DNA from: Ensifer oleiphilus
GTDB lineage: Bacteria > Pseudomonadota > Alphaproteobacteria > Rhizobiales > Rhizobiaceae
NCBI RefSeq assembly: GCF_013371465.1
Contig: NZ_JABWDU010000004.1
Location: forward strand, 124,001 to 188,000
DNA length: 64,000 nt
Direction of reading: 5' to 3'
How positions within the stretch are numbered: position 1 is the stretch's first letter; each line of letters begins with the position of its first letter. A program made the position numbers and the translations under genes. Below the pieces are notes generated by a model. That model was not told where the DNA came from, searched no databases, and was given only the letters and a program-made list of their open reading frames with translations. Shown here in pieces: positions 17,418-27,106 of the stretch.

Positions 17418-18635
17418 TTAGCGGTTGCGCGCAGCCAGCGTGCGCAGGCGCAGCGCGTTGAGTTTGATGAAGCCGGCGGCATCCTTCTGGTCATAGGCGC
17501 CCTGGTCGTCCTCGAAGGTGACCAGCTTGTCGGAATAGAGCGACTTCGGGCTTTCGCGGCCGGTGACCATCACGTTGCCCTTGTAGAGCTTCAGCGTCAC
17601 TTCGCCTTCGACATGCTCCTGGCTGCGGTCGATCGCCGCCTGCAGCATCTCGCGTTCCGGCGAGAACCAGAAGCCGTAGTAGATCAGCTCGGCATAACGC
17701 GGCATCAGCTCGTCCTTGAGGTGGGCGGCACCTCGGTCGAGCGTGATCGATTCGATCGCGCGGTGCGCCGACAGCAGGATCGTGCCGCCGGGGGTCTCGT
17801 AGACGCCGCGCGACTTCATGCCGACGAAACGGTTTTCGACCAGGTCGAGGCGGCCGATGCCGTTGTCGCGGCCATAGTCGTTGAGCTTGGCCAGCAGATT
17901 TGCCGGCGACAGGCGCACGCCGTTGATCGAGACGGCGTCGCCGCGCTCGAAACCGACCTTGATGACGGTCGCCTTGTCGGGAGCCGCTTCCGGCGAAATC
18001 GTGCGCATGTGCACGTACTCGGGCGCTTCCTGCGACGGATCTTCCAGAACCTTGCCCTCGGACGAGGAGTGCAACAGGTTGGCGTCGACGGAGAACGGCG
18101 CCTCGCCCTTCTTGTCCTTGGCGACCGGGATCTGGTGCTTTTCGGCAAATTCGAGCAGGTCGGTGCGGCTCTTGAACGACCAGTCGCGCCAGGGCGCGAT
18201 GATCTTGATGTCGGGGTTCAACGCATAGGCCGACAGCTCGAAGCGAACCTGGTCGTTGCCCTTGCCGGTGGCGCCATGGGCGATCGCGTCGGCGCCGGTC
18301 TTCTTGGCGATGTCGATCAGGTGCTTGGAAATCAGCGGGCGGGCGATGGAGGTGCCGAGCAGATAGACGCCCTCATAGACGGCATTGGCGCGGAACATCG
18401 GGAAGACGAAATCGCGGACGAACTCTTCGCGCACGTCCTCGACGTAGATTTCCTTGATGCCGAGCATCTCGGCCTTCTTGCGCGCCGGCTCCAGTTCTTC
18501 GCCCTGGCCGAGGTCGGCCGTAAACGTCACGACTTCGGCGCCGAGTTCGGTCTGCAGCCACTTCAGGATGATCGAGGTGTCGAGACCGCCCGAATAGGCG
18601 AGAACGACCTTTTTCACGTCTTTATGCGATGCCAT
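17418..18635 (-). CDS. argG: Argininosuccinate synthase
   Basis: The 405-residue enzyme joins citrulline and aspartate using ATP in arginine synthesis. It shows the PP-loop AYSGGLDTS (13-21), [15 protein letters not shown] and the conserved PWRDW segment. The start at 18635 ([11 protein letters not shown]) matches the family; the frame extends upstream about 88 codons without support. It converges with the efflux gene and is divergent from the LysE-family gene. Confidence 0.96.
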   Translation of the reverse strand: MASHKDVKKVVLAYSGGLDTSIILKWLQTELGAEVVTFTADLGQGEELEPARKKAEMLGIKEIYVEDVREEFVRDFVFPMFRANAVYEGVYLLGTSIARPLISKHLIDIAKKTGADAIAHGATGKGNDQVRFELSAYALNPDIKIIAPWRDWSFKSRTDLLEFAEKHQIPVAKDKKGEAPFSVDANLLHSSSEGKVLEDPSQEAPEYVHMRTISPEAAPDKATVIKVGFERGDAVSINGVRLSPANLLAKLNDYGRDNGIGRLDLVENRFVGMKSRGVYETPGGTILLSAHRAIESITLDRGAAHLKDELMPRYAELIYYGFWFSPEREMLQAAIDRSQEHVEGEVTLKLYKGNVMVTGRESPKSLYSDKLVTFEDDQGAYDQKDAAGFIKLNALRLRTLAARNR

Positions 18636-18811
18636 GGTTTCCGTCCGTCTGGTCTTGGGAGAGGGCGGCGCGCCGCCTTGGAAATTCTGCGGCACTTTAT
18701 CCAGAACACGCCTGGATTCAAGCGGAAGAACACGGCATCGGTCGAATCCGCTGGCAAAAGCCGAGGTGCCGGAATACGAGGGGCGACCGAGTGACCCCGG
18801 GGATCGCACAC

Positions 18812-19453
18812 ATGGACTTTCTTCCCAGCCTGCCAACGCTGTTCGGCTTTGCTGCCGCCACGCTTCTGCTTGCCGCAACGCCCGGGCCCGACATGACACT
18901 TTCGATCAGCCGTGCGCTGTCGCAGGGCAAGAAGGCAGCCCTGTTCGTGGTGCTGGGGACGAGCTTCGGCATCGTCGTCCACACGCTGCTGGTCGCCTTC
19001 GGTATCTCGGCGTTGATCACGGCCTCGCCGACGGCATTTCTGGTGTTGAAGACCGGCGGCGCCGCCTATCTGCTCTGGCTCGCCGTTCAGGCGATCCGCC
19101 ACGGATCGACGCTTACGGTCAGGAAGGTGGATGGCGCCGGCGGTACGGCTCTTTCCAACATCTCGTCGGGTTTCTGGGTGAACCTGCTCAATCCCAAGGT
19201 CATCATCTTCTTCATGACCTTCCTGCCGCAGTTCGTCAGTGCCAACGATGCGTCGGTGACGGGCAAGCTTCTGTTTCTGGGTGCGCTGTTCATCGTCATC
19301 GGCATGCCGGTGAACATGCTGGTGGTGTTTACCGCCGACTGGCTGTCCTCCTGGCTGCAGCGCAACAAGGGTTTCATGCGGGCGCTCGACTACAGCTTTG
19401 CCGGCGTCTTCTCGGTGTTTGCCGCGAAGATCTTCATGACGACGGCGCGGTAA
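18812..19453 (+). CDS. LysE/RhtB-family amino-acid exporter
   Basis: The 213-residue inner-membrane protein has about six hydrophobic segments. The N-terminal [17 protein letters not shown] motif and [22 protein letters not shown] are signatures of the RhtB/LysE efflux family. The likely substrate is an amino acid or homoserine-lactone-like compound, not identifiable here. It is divergent from argG, and a RIME element follows its stop. Confidence 0.9.
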   Translation: MDFLPSLPTLFGFAAATLLLAATPGPDMTLSISRALSQGKKAALFVVLGTSFGIVVHTLLVAFGISALITASPTAFLVLKTGGAAYLLWLAVQAIRHGSTLTVRKVDGAGGTALSNISSGFWVNLLNPKVIIFFMTFLPQFVSANDASVTGKLLFLGALFIVIGMPVNMLVVFTADWLSSWLQRNKGFMRALDYSFAGVFSVFAAKIFMTTAR

Positions 19454-19470
19454 GGCGTATCGGACGGTTA

Positions 19471-19692
19471 GCCCCTCATCTGCCTGCCGGCAACTTCTCC
19501 CCGCGCGCGGGGAGAAGAGCGTTTGCCGCATCGTTGTCCGACATCGGCCGTTGCTGAAACATCGTCTGGAGAAGTGTGAAACGGTCTTTGGGTGGGCAAC
19601 CTACGTCACTGGCCGGAGAGGGCTGAGTGATCGCCACGTGTCTCTTCTCCCCGTCGTGACGGGGAGAAGATGCCTGCAGGCAGATGAGGGGC
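19471..19692. repeat. RIME-type intergenic palindromic element
   Basis: Two hairpin arms face each other: 19494-19517 (CTTCTCCCCG with CGGGGAGAAG) and 19644-19669 (the same stem sequences). The outer ends GCCCCTCATCTGCCTGC (19471) and GCAGGCAGATGAGGGGC (ending 19692) are inverted repeats. This is the layout of the Rhizobium-specific intergenic mosaic element. It lies between two converging genes. Confidence 0.85.
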
Positions 19693-19722
19693 AAGCTCCG
19701 ACGCCGCCCGCGGCCGACGCGA

Positions 19723-20517
19723 TCAGCCGATCAAAAGCGCGTCGTCGTCGAGCGTCTGGCCGCGGATGCGGCGGAACATGGCGATGAGGTCCTCGACCTG
19801 CAGTTCCTTGCGGCTGTCGCCGGCGACGTCGAGCACAATCTCGCCGCCATGCAGCATGACGGTGCGGTGGCCGTAGTCGAGCGCCTGGCGCATCGAGTGG
19901 GTGACCATCATCGTCGTCAGCTTGCGCTCGGAGACGATCTTCTGCGTTAGGTTCATGACGAACTCGGCCATCCCAGGGTCGAGAGCTGCGGTATGCTCGT
20001 CGAGCAGCAGCACTTCTGAGCCGGCAAGCGTCGCCATAACCAGCGAGACCGCCTGGCGCTGGCCGCCCGAAAGCAGGTCCATGCGGTCGCCCATGCGGTT
20101 TTCGAGGCCGAGATTGAGTTCGGCGATGCGCTCGCGGAAATGCTCGCGGCGCTTCGGGCCAAGCGCTGCCATCAGGCCCCGCGCTTCGCCGCGCTTGGCG
20201 GCAAGCGCCAGGTTTTCTTCGATCGAAAGTGCACCGCAGCTTCCGGTCAGTGGATCCTGGAACACGCGGGCGACGAGCCCGGCGCGAGCGGCGGTGCCCT
20301 TTCGGGTGACGTCGGTCTTGCCGATCGTCACCTGGCCCGCACTCGGCAGCACGTCGCCGGCGAGAACGCCGAGCAGCGTCGACTTGCCGGCGCCGTTGGA
20401 GCCGATGACGGTGACGAAGGAGCCTTGCTCGATCGTCAGGTCGACGCCGTTCAGCGCCTGCTTCTGCAGCGGCGTTCCCTTGCCGAAGACGACCTGGATG
20501 TTCTTGACGCTGATCAT
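19723..20517 (-). CDS. ABC importer ATP-binding protein (TrpZ-like)
   Basis: The 264-residue ATPase has Walker A GSNGAGKST (39-47), signature LSGGQRQ (149-155), and Walker B VLLLDEHTAALDP, with His replacing the more common Pro after DE. Its start overlaps the stop of the permease gene by four bases (ATGA). Together with the permease and the PF04392-type binding protein it forms an importer related to the TrpXYZ system. Confidence 0.9.
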   Translation of the reverse strand: MISVKNIQVVFGKGTPLQKQALNGVDLTIEQGSFVTVIGSNGAGKSTLLGVLAGDVLPSAGQVTIGKTDVTRKGTAARAGLVARVFQDPLTGSCGALSIEENLALAAKRGEARGLMAALGPKRREHFRERIAELNLGLENRMGDRMDLLSGGQRQAVSLVMATLAGSEVLLLDEHTAALDPGMAEFVMNLTQKIVSERKLTTMMVTHSMRQALDYGHRTVMLHGGEIVLDVAGDSRKELQVEDLIAMFRRIRGQTLDDDALLIG

Positions 20518-21392
20518 GCCGCACCTCCGCGACGAAGACGGGGAAGGACGAGAGCGAAGGTCACGAGCACCGCGGTGACGAAATTGAGATCCGAGGCCTG
20601 CAGGCCGAGCATGTCGGTCGACAGCGCCAGCTGGATGGCGATGCGGTAAAGGATCGAGCCGAGCACGCAGCCGATCAGCGCGATCAGGATGCCGCGGGCG
20701 CCGAGCAGCGTCTCGCCGATGATGACGGCGGCAAGGCCGACGACGATGGTGCCGACCCCGGAAGTAACGTCGGCAAAGCCGTTTGTCTGGGCAAACAGCG
20801 CGCCGCCGAAGGCGACGAGTGCGTTGGAGATCGCCATGCCGAGGTAGATCTGCTTGTTGGTGTCGACGCCCTGCGCGCGCGCCATGCGCGCATTGGCGCC
20901 GGTTGCCCGCATCGCAAGGCCGGCATCGCTTTCGAGGAAGCGCCAGACGACGATGACGGCCACGAGCACGAGCACACCGATGAACAGCGGGCGAACGTAG
21001 AACTCGCGAAGCCCCAGGCCGAAGAAGGGCGAAAGCATCGTATCGGCATTGATCAGCGCGACGTTGGGTTTGCCCATCACGCGCAGATTGACCGAGAACA
21101 GCGCGATCATCGTCAGGATCGAGGCGAGCAGATTGAGGATCTTGAAGCGCACATTGAGCATCGCCGTGACGATGCCGGCGGCAGCACCCGCCACCATGGC
21201 GACGCCGGCGGCGATCCAAGGGTTGACGCCGGCGATGATCAGCACGGCGGTGACCGCAGCACCGAGCGGGAACGAACCGTCGACCGTCAGGTCAGGGAAA
21301 TCAAGAACCCGGAATGCGAGAAAGACGCCGATGGCCACGAAGGCGTAGACCAGCCCCAGCTCGACGGCGCCCCATAAAGCGATTTGACTCAA
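20514..21392 (-). CDS. ABC importer permease (TrpY-like, PF02653 type)
   Basis: The 292-residue protein has about eight to nine hydrophobic helices and begins MSQIALWGAVELGLVYAF, typical of permeases paired with PF04392 binding proteins. The start appears to be TTG with GGGGA just upstream. Conserved blocks DLTVDGSFPLGAAV and FFGLGLREFYVRPL are visible. It is separated from the binding-protein gene by 221 bases containing a hairpin. Confidence 0.88.
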   Translation of the reverse strand: MSQIALWGAVELGLVYAFVAIGVFLAFRVLDFPDLTVDGSFPLGAAVTAVLIIAGVNPWIAAGVAMVAGAAAGIVTAMLNVRFKILNLLASILTMIALFSVNLRVMGKPNVALINADTMLSPFFGLGLREFYVRPLFIGVLVLVAVIVVWRFLESDAGLAMRATGANARMARAQGVDTNKQIYLGMAISNALVAFGGALFAQTNGFADVTSGVGTIVVGLAAVIIGETLLGARGILIALIGCVLGSILYRIAIQLALSTDMLGLQASDLNFVTAVLVTFALVLPRLRRGGAA

Positions 21393-21548
21393 ATCCCCGA
21401 CCCTCTTTTTCCTGCCGCGCGCTTCAAGCTTTTTATATCGGCGCGGCGTCCCCGGTTTGCGCAGGACGCCCGAAGATCCGGCGTCGGCGCAGCTTCAAAC
21501 TCTACAGCGCCGTGCACCCCGAGGGAAACACGGTGCTCCAATAACGAA

Positions 21549-21573
21549 CCGCCCTCGTATGGAACGAGGGCGG
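21549..21573 (-). terminator. Intercistronic hairpin between binding-protein and permease genes
   Basis: CCGCCCTCGT (21549-21558) pairs with ACGAGGGCGG (21564-21573) around a five-base loop, with no strong T run. It probably stabilises or partly ends the binding-protein mRNA, giving more binding protein than permease. Confidence 0.55.
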
Positions 21574-21613
21574 CCAAAACGCAATAAACTTGAACCTGAA
21601 AAGGCTCGAAGCC

Positions 21614-22567
21614 TTATTCTACAACGCGTGTGGCGCGCTTGACGACACTTTCCGGAAGGGTGACGCCCATCTTTTCGGCGGCCTTCTTGTTGATCACCAG
21701 GTCGGAACCGGCGGCAACCTTGACGGCGATATCACCCGGGTTTTCGCCCTTGAGGATGCGAACGACGATTTCGCCGGTCTGCTTGCCGACGTCGTAGTAG
21801 TTGAAGCCGAGGGCTGCGAGCGAGCCGCGCGAGACCGAATCCGTGTCGGCGGTGAAGAGCGGCAGCTTGGCTTCCTCGGCCACGGCAACCGCACCTTCGA
21901 GCGCGGAGATGATGGTGTTGTCGGTTGGAACGTAGATCGCGTCGGCACGGCCAACGAGCGCGCGGGCAGCACCCTGGACTTCGGCCGACTTCGTCGCGGC
22001 GGACTCGACCACAGTCAGGCCGGCCTTTTCCGCTTCGGTCTTCAGCACCGCCAGAAGCGATACGGAGTTGGCTTCGCCGGAGTTGTAGAGGTAGCCGATC
22101 GACTTGACGTTCGGCAGGATCTCCTTGATCAGCGCCACGTGTTCGGCAACCGGCGACATGTCGGAAAGGCCGGTGACGTTGCCGCCCGGCTTGTCCATGT
22201 CCTTGACCAGCTGTGCGCCGATCGGGTCGGACACGGCGGTGAAGACGACGGGGATGTCGCGCGTCGAGGAGACGACTGCCTGGGCCGAGGGGGTGGAGAT
22301 CGGAACGATGACGTTAGGCGCTTCGCCGGCGAACTGGCGGGCGATCTGCGCAGCGGTTGCCGGATTGCCCTGGGCCGACTCGTAGAGGAACTTGAGGTTC
22401 TCGCCTTCCTTGTAGCCGGCGGCCTTCAGCGCGTCCTTCACGCCGTCGCGGGCTGCGTCGAGAGCCGGATGCTCGACGATCGCGGTTACGGCGACAGTCA
22501 CCTCATCGGCGCGTGCGGGCAGGGTAAATGCCACCGTGGCGGCAAGGGCGATGAGAAGTGAGCGCAT
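21614..22567 (-). CDS. ABC importer substrate-binding protein (PF04392, TrpX-like)
   Basis: The 317-residue periplasmic protein has a signal peptide (MRSLLIALAATVAFTLPARA) and the family hallmark EHPALDAARDGVKDAL near the mature N-terminus, then IARQFAGEAPNVIVPISTPSAQAV and PVVFTAVSDPIGAQLV. Members bind aromatic amino acids such as tryptophan in Gram-positive bacteria; the ligand here is unknown. The ATG at 22567 follows AGGAGG at six-base spacing, a very strong site consistent with high expression of a binding protein. Confidence 0.9.
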   Translation of the reverse strand: MRSLLIALAATVAFTLPARADEVTVAVTAIVEHPALDAARDGVKDALKAAGYKEGENLKFLYESAQGNPATAAQIARQFAGEAPNVIVPISTPSAQAVVSSTRDIPVVFTAVSDPIGAQLVKDMDKPGGNVTGLSDMSPVAEHVALIKEILPNVKSIGYLYNSGEANSVSLLAVLKTEAEKAGLTVVESAATKSAEVQGAARALVGRADAIYVPTDNTIISALEGAVAVAEEAKLPLFTADTDSVSRGSLAALGFNYYDVGKQTGEIVVRILKGENPGDIAVKVAAGSDLVINKKAAEKMGVTLPESVVKRATRVVE

Positions 22568-22782
22568 GGGTTTCCTCCTGGATTGATTGCCCGCTTTCTT
22601 AGGAAACCGGGGCCATGAAATCAATCGATAGGAATTGCATCATTCATCAAAGTTCTTCATCGATCACGGCATGCCTACGGTTGCGGAGGCGCGGATCCAC
22701 ACAATCCGCGGGCGTCGCAATCTCGTCCGATGCGTGAAACGGGAGATGCGGGCGGAAAACCGCGCCGCATCTGCCTCTTCCC

Positions 22783-24018
22783 TCAGTCCTCGCCGTGATT
22801 GGCGATCATCATCGCTTCGAAGGCGAGACGGTCGACCTTGCGCATGCGCTCGGATTCGGACTTCAGCTGACCGCAGGCGGCAAGGATATCGCGGCCGCGC
22901 GGCGTGCGGATCGGCGAGGCGTAGCCCGCCTGGTTGATGAAATCGGCAAATTTCTCGATCTGCTCCCAGTCGGAACACTGGTAGTTGGTGCCCGGCCACG
23001 GGTTGAACGGGATGAGGTTGATCTTCGCCGGCACGCCCTTCAAGAGCTTGATCAGCTCCTTGGCATCCTCGAGGCTGTCGTTGACGTCCTTCAGCATCAC
23101 ATATTCGAAGGTGATGCGGCGGGCGTTCGACAGGCCCGGGTAGGCGCGGCAGGCGTCCATCAGTTCCTTCAGCGGATACTTCTTGTTGATCGGCACCAGC
23201 ATGTCGCGCAGGTCGTCGCGCACGGCGTGCAGCGAGATCGCCAGCATGACGCCGATCTCTTCGCCGGTCCTCAAGATTTCAGGCACGATGCCGGAGGTCG
23301 ACAGCGTGATGCGGCGCTTGGAGAGCGACAGGCCCTCGCCGTCGGAGGCGATCAGAAGGGCGGTCTTCACCTCTTCGAAATTGTAGAGCGGCTCACCCAT
23401 GCCCATCATGACTATGTTGGTGATCTTGCGGCCTTCGGCCGGCACGATCGCGCCCTGGGGTGTGTCCCGCTCGGGGAAATCGCCGAGCCGGTCGCGTGCC
23501 AGAAGCAGCTGCGCCAGGATTTCCTCAGCCGTCAGGTTGCGCACCAGCTTCTGCGTGCCGGTGTGACAGAAGGAACAGGTGAGCGTGCAGCCGACCTGGC
23601 TGGAGATGCACAGCGTGCCGCGGCCTTCCTCGGGAATGTAGACCGTTTCGATCTCGACCGGGCGGCCGGCGCCACGGGCAGGAAAGCGCAGCAGCCACTT
23701 GCGGGTGCCATCGCCGGAGGTCTGCTCCTCGACGATCTCGGGCCGGGCGATGGTGAAATGCTGCTTCAGCATCTCGCGCATGTCCTTGGAGACGTTCAGC
23801 ATCTCGTCGAAATCGGAAACGCCGCGCACATAGAGCCAATGCCAGAGCTGGCTGACGCGCATCTTCACCTGACGCTCGGGAACGCCTTTTTCGACCAAGA
23901 CCTTGGCCATGTCCTCGCGCAAGAGCCCGATCAGCGAAGGCTTTTCGGCCTGCGGCGCGATGCGCGCCTGCGGTGCCCTGACGGTATCCACCCGGTTCAA
24001 GATTTCAGTGGCTGCCAT
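22783..24018 (-). CDS. rlmN: Dual-specificity 23S rRNA/tRNA adenine-C2 methyltransferase RlmN
   Basis: The 411-residue radical-SAM enzyme methylates C2 of A2503 in 23S rRNA and of A37 in some tRNAs. The cluster-binding cysteines are Cys144, Cys148 and Cys151 (CTLTCSFC), with the two methyl-transfer cysteines near 137 (GTLCISSQ) and 382 (AACGQL). The [11 protein letters not shown] block is also diagnostic. It appears monocistronic. Confidence 0.95.
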   Translation of the reverse strand: MAATEILNRVDTVRAPQARIAPQAEKPSLIGLLREDMAKVLVEKGVPERQVKMRVSQLWHWLYVRGVSDFDEMLNVSKDMREMLKQHFTIARPEIVEEQTSGDGTRKWLLRFPARGAGRPVEIETVYIPEEGRGTLCISSQVGCTLTCSFCHTGTQKLVRNLTAEEILAQLLLARDRLGDFPERDTPQGAIVPAEGRKITNIVMMGMGEPLYNFEEVKTALLIASDGEGLSLSKRRITLSTSGIVPEILRTGEEIGVMLAISLHAVRDDLRDMLVPINKKYPLKELMDACRAYPGLSNARRITFEYVMLKDVNDSLEDAKELIKLLKGVPAKINLIPFNPWPGTNYQCSDWEQIEKFADFINQAGYASPIRTPRGRDILAACGQLKSESERMRKVDRLAFEAMMIANHGED

Positions 24019-24196
24019 GCTCTGGTGTCCTGTCGTACAGAAAACGCCCGTCCGGAGAAGGGTCCGGAGATTGTCCTGATGCTCGAATTGAAATCGGTCG
24101 AGCCTTCAAGCGCGGCCAATGGGGCGCGGGGGCTCTGAATTTTCCGGGGCTGTAGCATTGTTTTGGCCCGGAGTCACGCGCAGTCGATCCTGAATG

Positions 24197-24225
24197 CAAA
24201 AAGGCCGGCGTCGGGCGCCGGCCTT
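24197..24225 (-). terminator. Terminator of the IalB-like gene
   Basis: AAGGCCGGCG (24201-24210) pairs with CGCCGGCCTT (24216-24225); on the minus strand it is followed by TTTTTGC. Confidence 0.85.
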
Positions 24226-24249
24226 CCACTTTGCCTCAGGGGCGAAAGC

Positions 24250-24753
24250 TTACTTGCAGGCTTCGATCTGCTTCAGCGCAGCCGAGATGCCCGACAGCGA
24301 ATAGGCGTAGGTGGTCGTGGTGCCCTTGCGCGACTTGGCGTTGACCGACATCGCCTTGCCGGACTTCATCGCCGCGACGAGCGCCGGCTCTTCGGCGGCG
24401 TTCTCGACCCAGGCGGAGTTGCCCTTGGTGAACATCACGAAGGTGCGGCCGTCGATGACGACGTTGACCTTGGAGTTCTCCTGCAGCGGATAGCCCATCA
24501 TCGCCTGCGGCTCGTAGCTGATGTTCTGGCCCGGGCGCTGGGAAACGAGGAAGAAGATGTCGCCGTGGTCGACGCCAGCAGGGCTCTTTTCCTTCGGCAC
24601 CGACAGCACGTAGCAGACCTTGCCGCCGCCGGAATTGTAGGAATAGGCGCCCCAGGCGTTGAACTGCTGGATGCGCGTGGGAGACTGGGCGGCAGCCATG
24701 CTGGCGGTTGCCAGAACGAGTGCGATTGCGGTTGCGATCTTTCTTACAAACAT
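24250..24753 (-). CDS. Invasion-associated locus B (IalB)-family protein
   Basis: The 167-residue protein has a signal peptide ending ASMAAAQS and then a single IalB-like domain: WGAYSYNSGGGKVCYVLSVPKE and VVIDGRTFVMFTKGNSAWVE. Such proteins are periplasmic or secreted and common in rhizobia and Brucella; their molecular role is poorly known. The ATG at 24753 was chosen because it places the signal peptide at the N-terminus. A 400-base gap lies upstream. Confidence 0.82.
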   Translation of the reverse strand: MFVRKIATAIALVLATASMAAAQSPTRIQQFNAWGAYSYNSGGGKVCYVLSVPKEKSPAGVDHGDIFFLVSQRPGQNISYEPQAMMGYPLQENSKVNVVIDGRTFVMFTKGNSAWVENAAEEPALVAAMKSGKAMSVNAKSRKGTTTTYAYSLSGISAALKQIEACK

Positions 24754-25161
24754 GAGGTCCTGCCGCTTTTCTTGCTTTTCGATCACCCGAAACAGGTCAG
24801 ACGGGCGACGCGTAGTCATGATTTCATTTGTTGTGACTTAATTCAGGTTACCAAACCGTCAACGAGGGCCAAAATCCGCTGGTTTCAGCCCCGAAACGAA
24901 GCATTTCTGGGCTTCGCTCCAGCATCCGCAGATCCGCCGTCCGTTGATTTTCGAAGCACTCCCTAGGCGTCGACTATTCGCCGCCTCGGATCGCTCTTGC
25001 GGATGGTTTCCTGCCACAAGCCATTCCAGACAGCGTTTCGCCTCAACCAAGACGCTTCGACGTGCGCTGCCCCGAAATGTCTATGCCACAAAGATTCGGG
25101 CAAGAGTTTGACTTTTGGGCAGGAATACGGCGGCCATGCGGATGGGCCGCGTTTTCCGCGG
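24754..25161. other. Non-coding gap upstream of the IalB-like gene
   Basis: The gap must hold the promoter of the minus-strand IalB-like gene and the 3' end of the YkvA gene. Around 24838-24855 it is AT-rich, with TTAATTCAGGTTACC. I see no gene in it. Confidence 0.5.
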
Positions 25162-25539
25162 TCATTCCCCGGGATTGTCGGCCAGGGTTTCGTCGGCCTT
25201 GAGGTAGTGGGTTTCCTTGATCTGCCCACTGATGGCGGCGAAGGCGGCGGTCAGAACCGCGACGTCATCGGAAAAGCCGACGACGGCGAGGAAATCGGGA
25301 AGGAAGTCGAGTGGCAGCACGAAATAGGCGAGCGCCGCCAACAGGATGCCGCGTGTGCGCGTCGGCGTCTTTGGGTCGATGGCGCAGTAATAGGCGGCGA
25401 CGAGTTCGCGGCTGAACGGTATCTGCCGGGCGGCGCGGCGGAAGGTCGGCCAGAAACGTCGCTTGACGCGCTTTTCCCTGCGCTCCTGTTCGGACTCTTC
25501 GCCGGGCAGGAGAATTTCACCAATCTTTACGTCGTCCAT
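25162..25539 (-). CDS. YkvA-family (DUF1232) membrane protein
   Basis: The 125-residue protein has one DUF1232 domain with the signature ALAYFVLPLDFLPDFLAVVGFSDDVAVL, which is hydrophobic and probably membrane-inserted. The N-terminal half is strongly basic. The ATG at 25539 is closer to a ribosome-binding site (AAAGAGG) than the one seven codons upstream. No function is established for the family. Confidence 0.82.
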   Translation of the reverse strand: MDDVKIGEILLPGEESEQERREKRVKRRFWPTFRRAARQIPFSRELVAAYYCAIDPKTPTRTRGILLAALAYFVLPLDFLPDFLAVVGFSDDVAVLTAAFAAISGQIKETHYLKADETLADNPGE

Positions 25540-25586
25540 CGCCTCTTTCCGATGTTGCAACGCTCACAATATGGGACGTGCCGGCG

Positions 25587-25904
25587 TTATTTCAAATGGT
25601 CGGGCATGCGACCGGCGGCCGCCTTGTCCATTCTGGTGGCCAGCTTGAAGTCGAGATCCGTCAGGCCGCTGGCGTCGTGCGTCGTCAGCGTGACGTCGAC
25701 GCGATTGTAGACATTGAACCATTCCGGGTGGTGATCGAGCTTTTCGGCAACGATCGCCATCTCCGTCATGAAGCCGAAGGCCTCGACGAAATTCTTGAAG
25801 CGAAAAGCCTTCCAGATGGAGGCGCCGTCTTCGGCCCTGACCCACCCTTCCATCTTGTGCAAATTCTCCGCGATCGTCGCCTCGTCGAGTTTCTCCGGCC
25901 TCAT
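25587..25904 (-). CDS. phhB: 4a-hydroxytetrahydrobiopterin dehydratase (pterin-4-alpha-carbinolamine dehydratase)
   Basis: The 105-residue enzyme recycles the pterin cofactor of phenylalanine hydroxylase. The family motif with catalytic histidines, [24 protein letters not shown], is complete. The ATG at 25904 has GGGAGG five bases upstream, better than the start six codons earlier. No phenylalanine hydroxylase gene lies nearby. It is divergent from the phosphatase gene. Confidence 0.92.
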   Translation of the reverse strand: MRPEKLDEATIAENLHKMEGWVRAEDGASIWKAFRFKNFVEAFGFMTEMAIVAEKLDHHPEWFNVYNRVDVTLTTHDASGLTDLDFKLATRMDKAAAGRMPDHLK

Positions 25905-25988
25905 CCGTTCCTCCCAGCTCAATCCCTGTTCGAAGGCTGCATGGCCGCGTATATGTCGACCTGCCCCTATCTCCTTGAAATGGATAGC

Positions 25989-26465
25989 ATGAAACCGATC
26001 CGAATTCTTTTCGTTTGTCTCGGCAATATCTGCCGTTCACCGCTGGCCGAAGGCGTGCTTCGCGAATGCGCCGCACGGCAAGGGTTGGGTTCGCAGATCA
26101 CGGTCGATTCGGCGGGCACGGGCGCATGGCATACCGGCGATCCGCCGGATCGCCGGTCGATCGAAGCGGCCCGTCGCCACGGTATTGATATTGCGGGGCT
26201 TCGCGGACGCAAGGTTTCGAAGGCCGACTTCGAGGCTTTCGACCTCATTCTCGGCATGGATAGAGAAAACGTCAGCACTCTTCGCCAGATTGCGCCGACC
26301 GGTCTCGACGGCAAAATCGACCTGTTTCTCGCCTACGCCTCGGGGCGGGACCAGGACGTTCCTGATCCCTATTATGACGGCCCTGAAGCGTTCGAACGGC
26401 TCTACCAGATGTTGGAAGCCGGATGCTCGTCGTTGCTCGACAGGCTCGAAGAACGGGCCTCGTGA
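25989..26465 (+). CDS. Low-molecular-weight protein tyrosine phosphatase
   Basis: The 158-residue enzyme has the active-site loop [10 protein letters not shown] (Cys10, Arg16) near the N-terminus and the general-acid motif DVPDPYYDG near residue 120, so it should be catalytically active. An ATG three codons upstream is possible. Its last 64 bases overlap the 3' end of the convergent thpR gene. It stands alone, with no tyrosine-kinase or exopolysaccharide genes beside it. Confidence 0.92.
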   Translation: MKPIRILFVCLGNICRSPLAEGVLRECAARQGLGSQITVDSAGTGAWHTGDPPDRRSIEAARRHGIDIAGLRGRKVSKADFEAFDLILGMDRENVSTLRQIAPTGLDGKIDLFLAYASGRDQDVPDPYYDGPEAFERLYQMLEAGCSSLLDRLEERAS

Positions 26466-26992
26466 AGCGGAAACACCTCTTCGGTGAGGTAAGGTCCGCC
26501 GCCGACCGAATCGCGTGACGACAACAGCACGAAGCGTGAAACGGTGAAGGGCGAGGCCATGAAGTTGCCGCGGCCGGAGAGATATTCGACCACATCCTCG
26601 ACGCGGCTGGAGCGCAGCCTTGCAAGCGTGACATGCGGCGTGAACTTGCGCGGATCCGCCGGCAGCCTGAGCCGCTGGCAGATGCGCTCGATTTCGGCCT
26701 GCAGCGCATACATTTCCGGGTGATTGCTGACCCCGGCCCAGACGGAATGCGGTTTCTTCGAGCCGAAGGCGCCGGTGCCGGTGAGTTGCAGCTGGAACTC
26801 CGGTCTTTCGATCCGGTCAAGCTTGTCGATGATCTCGTCTGCGGTGCGCCAGTCGACATCACCAATAAAGCGCAAGGTGATGTGGTAGTTCTCCACATCG
26901 ATCCAGCGAGCTCCGGGAAGTCCTCCGCGCAGCAATGAAAGACTCATCGCAACATTGCGCGGAATTTCGAGGGCGGTGAATAGTCTCGGCAT
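26402..26992 (-). CDS. thpR: RNA 2',3'-cyclic phosphodiesterase (LigT family)
   Basis: The 196-residue protein has the two HxTx motifs of the 2H phosphoesterase family, HITL (37-40) and HVTL (120-123), at the expected spacing. The enzyme opens 2',3'-cyclic ends of RNA. The C-terminal tail (after HEARSSS) is encoded inside the 3' end of the phosphatase gene. Upstream lies a region with a CtrA-type site and several GANTC sites. Confidence 0.88.
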   Translation of the reverse strand: MPRLFTALEIPRNVAMSLSLLRGGLPGARWIDVENYHITLRFIGDVDWRTADEIIDKLDRIERPEFQLQLTGTGAFGSKKPHSVWAGVSNHPEMYALQAEIERICQRLRLPADPRKFTPHVTLARLRSSRVEDVVEYLSGRGNFMASPFTVSRFVLLSSRDSVGGGPYLTEEVFPLHEARSSSLSSNDEHPASNIW

Positions 26993-27076
26993 GGCGAGCT
27001 CCCCGAATCTCTTGCAGATGTCTCAGCGAATCACGCATCGAGTCTGCAGGCAACTACTATTTGACGCTTGCGAATA

Positions 27077-27101
27077 TTAACACTCTCTTAACTGTGGATG
27101 A
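27077..27101. promoter_or_regulatory. Perfect CtrA-type site next to a near-DnaA box
   Basis: TTAA-CACTCTC-TTAA (27077-27091) matches the CtrA consensus TTAA-N7-TTAA exactly. TGTGGATGA at 27093-27101 differs from a DnaA box by one base. Three GANTC sites (27005, 27028, 27040) lie between this and the thpR start. The site is in the 114-base gap upstream of thpR; actual binding is an inference. Confidence 0.55.
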
Positions 27102-27106
27102 TTTGT

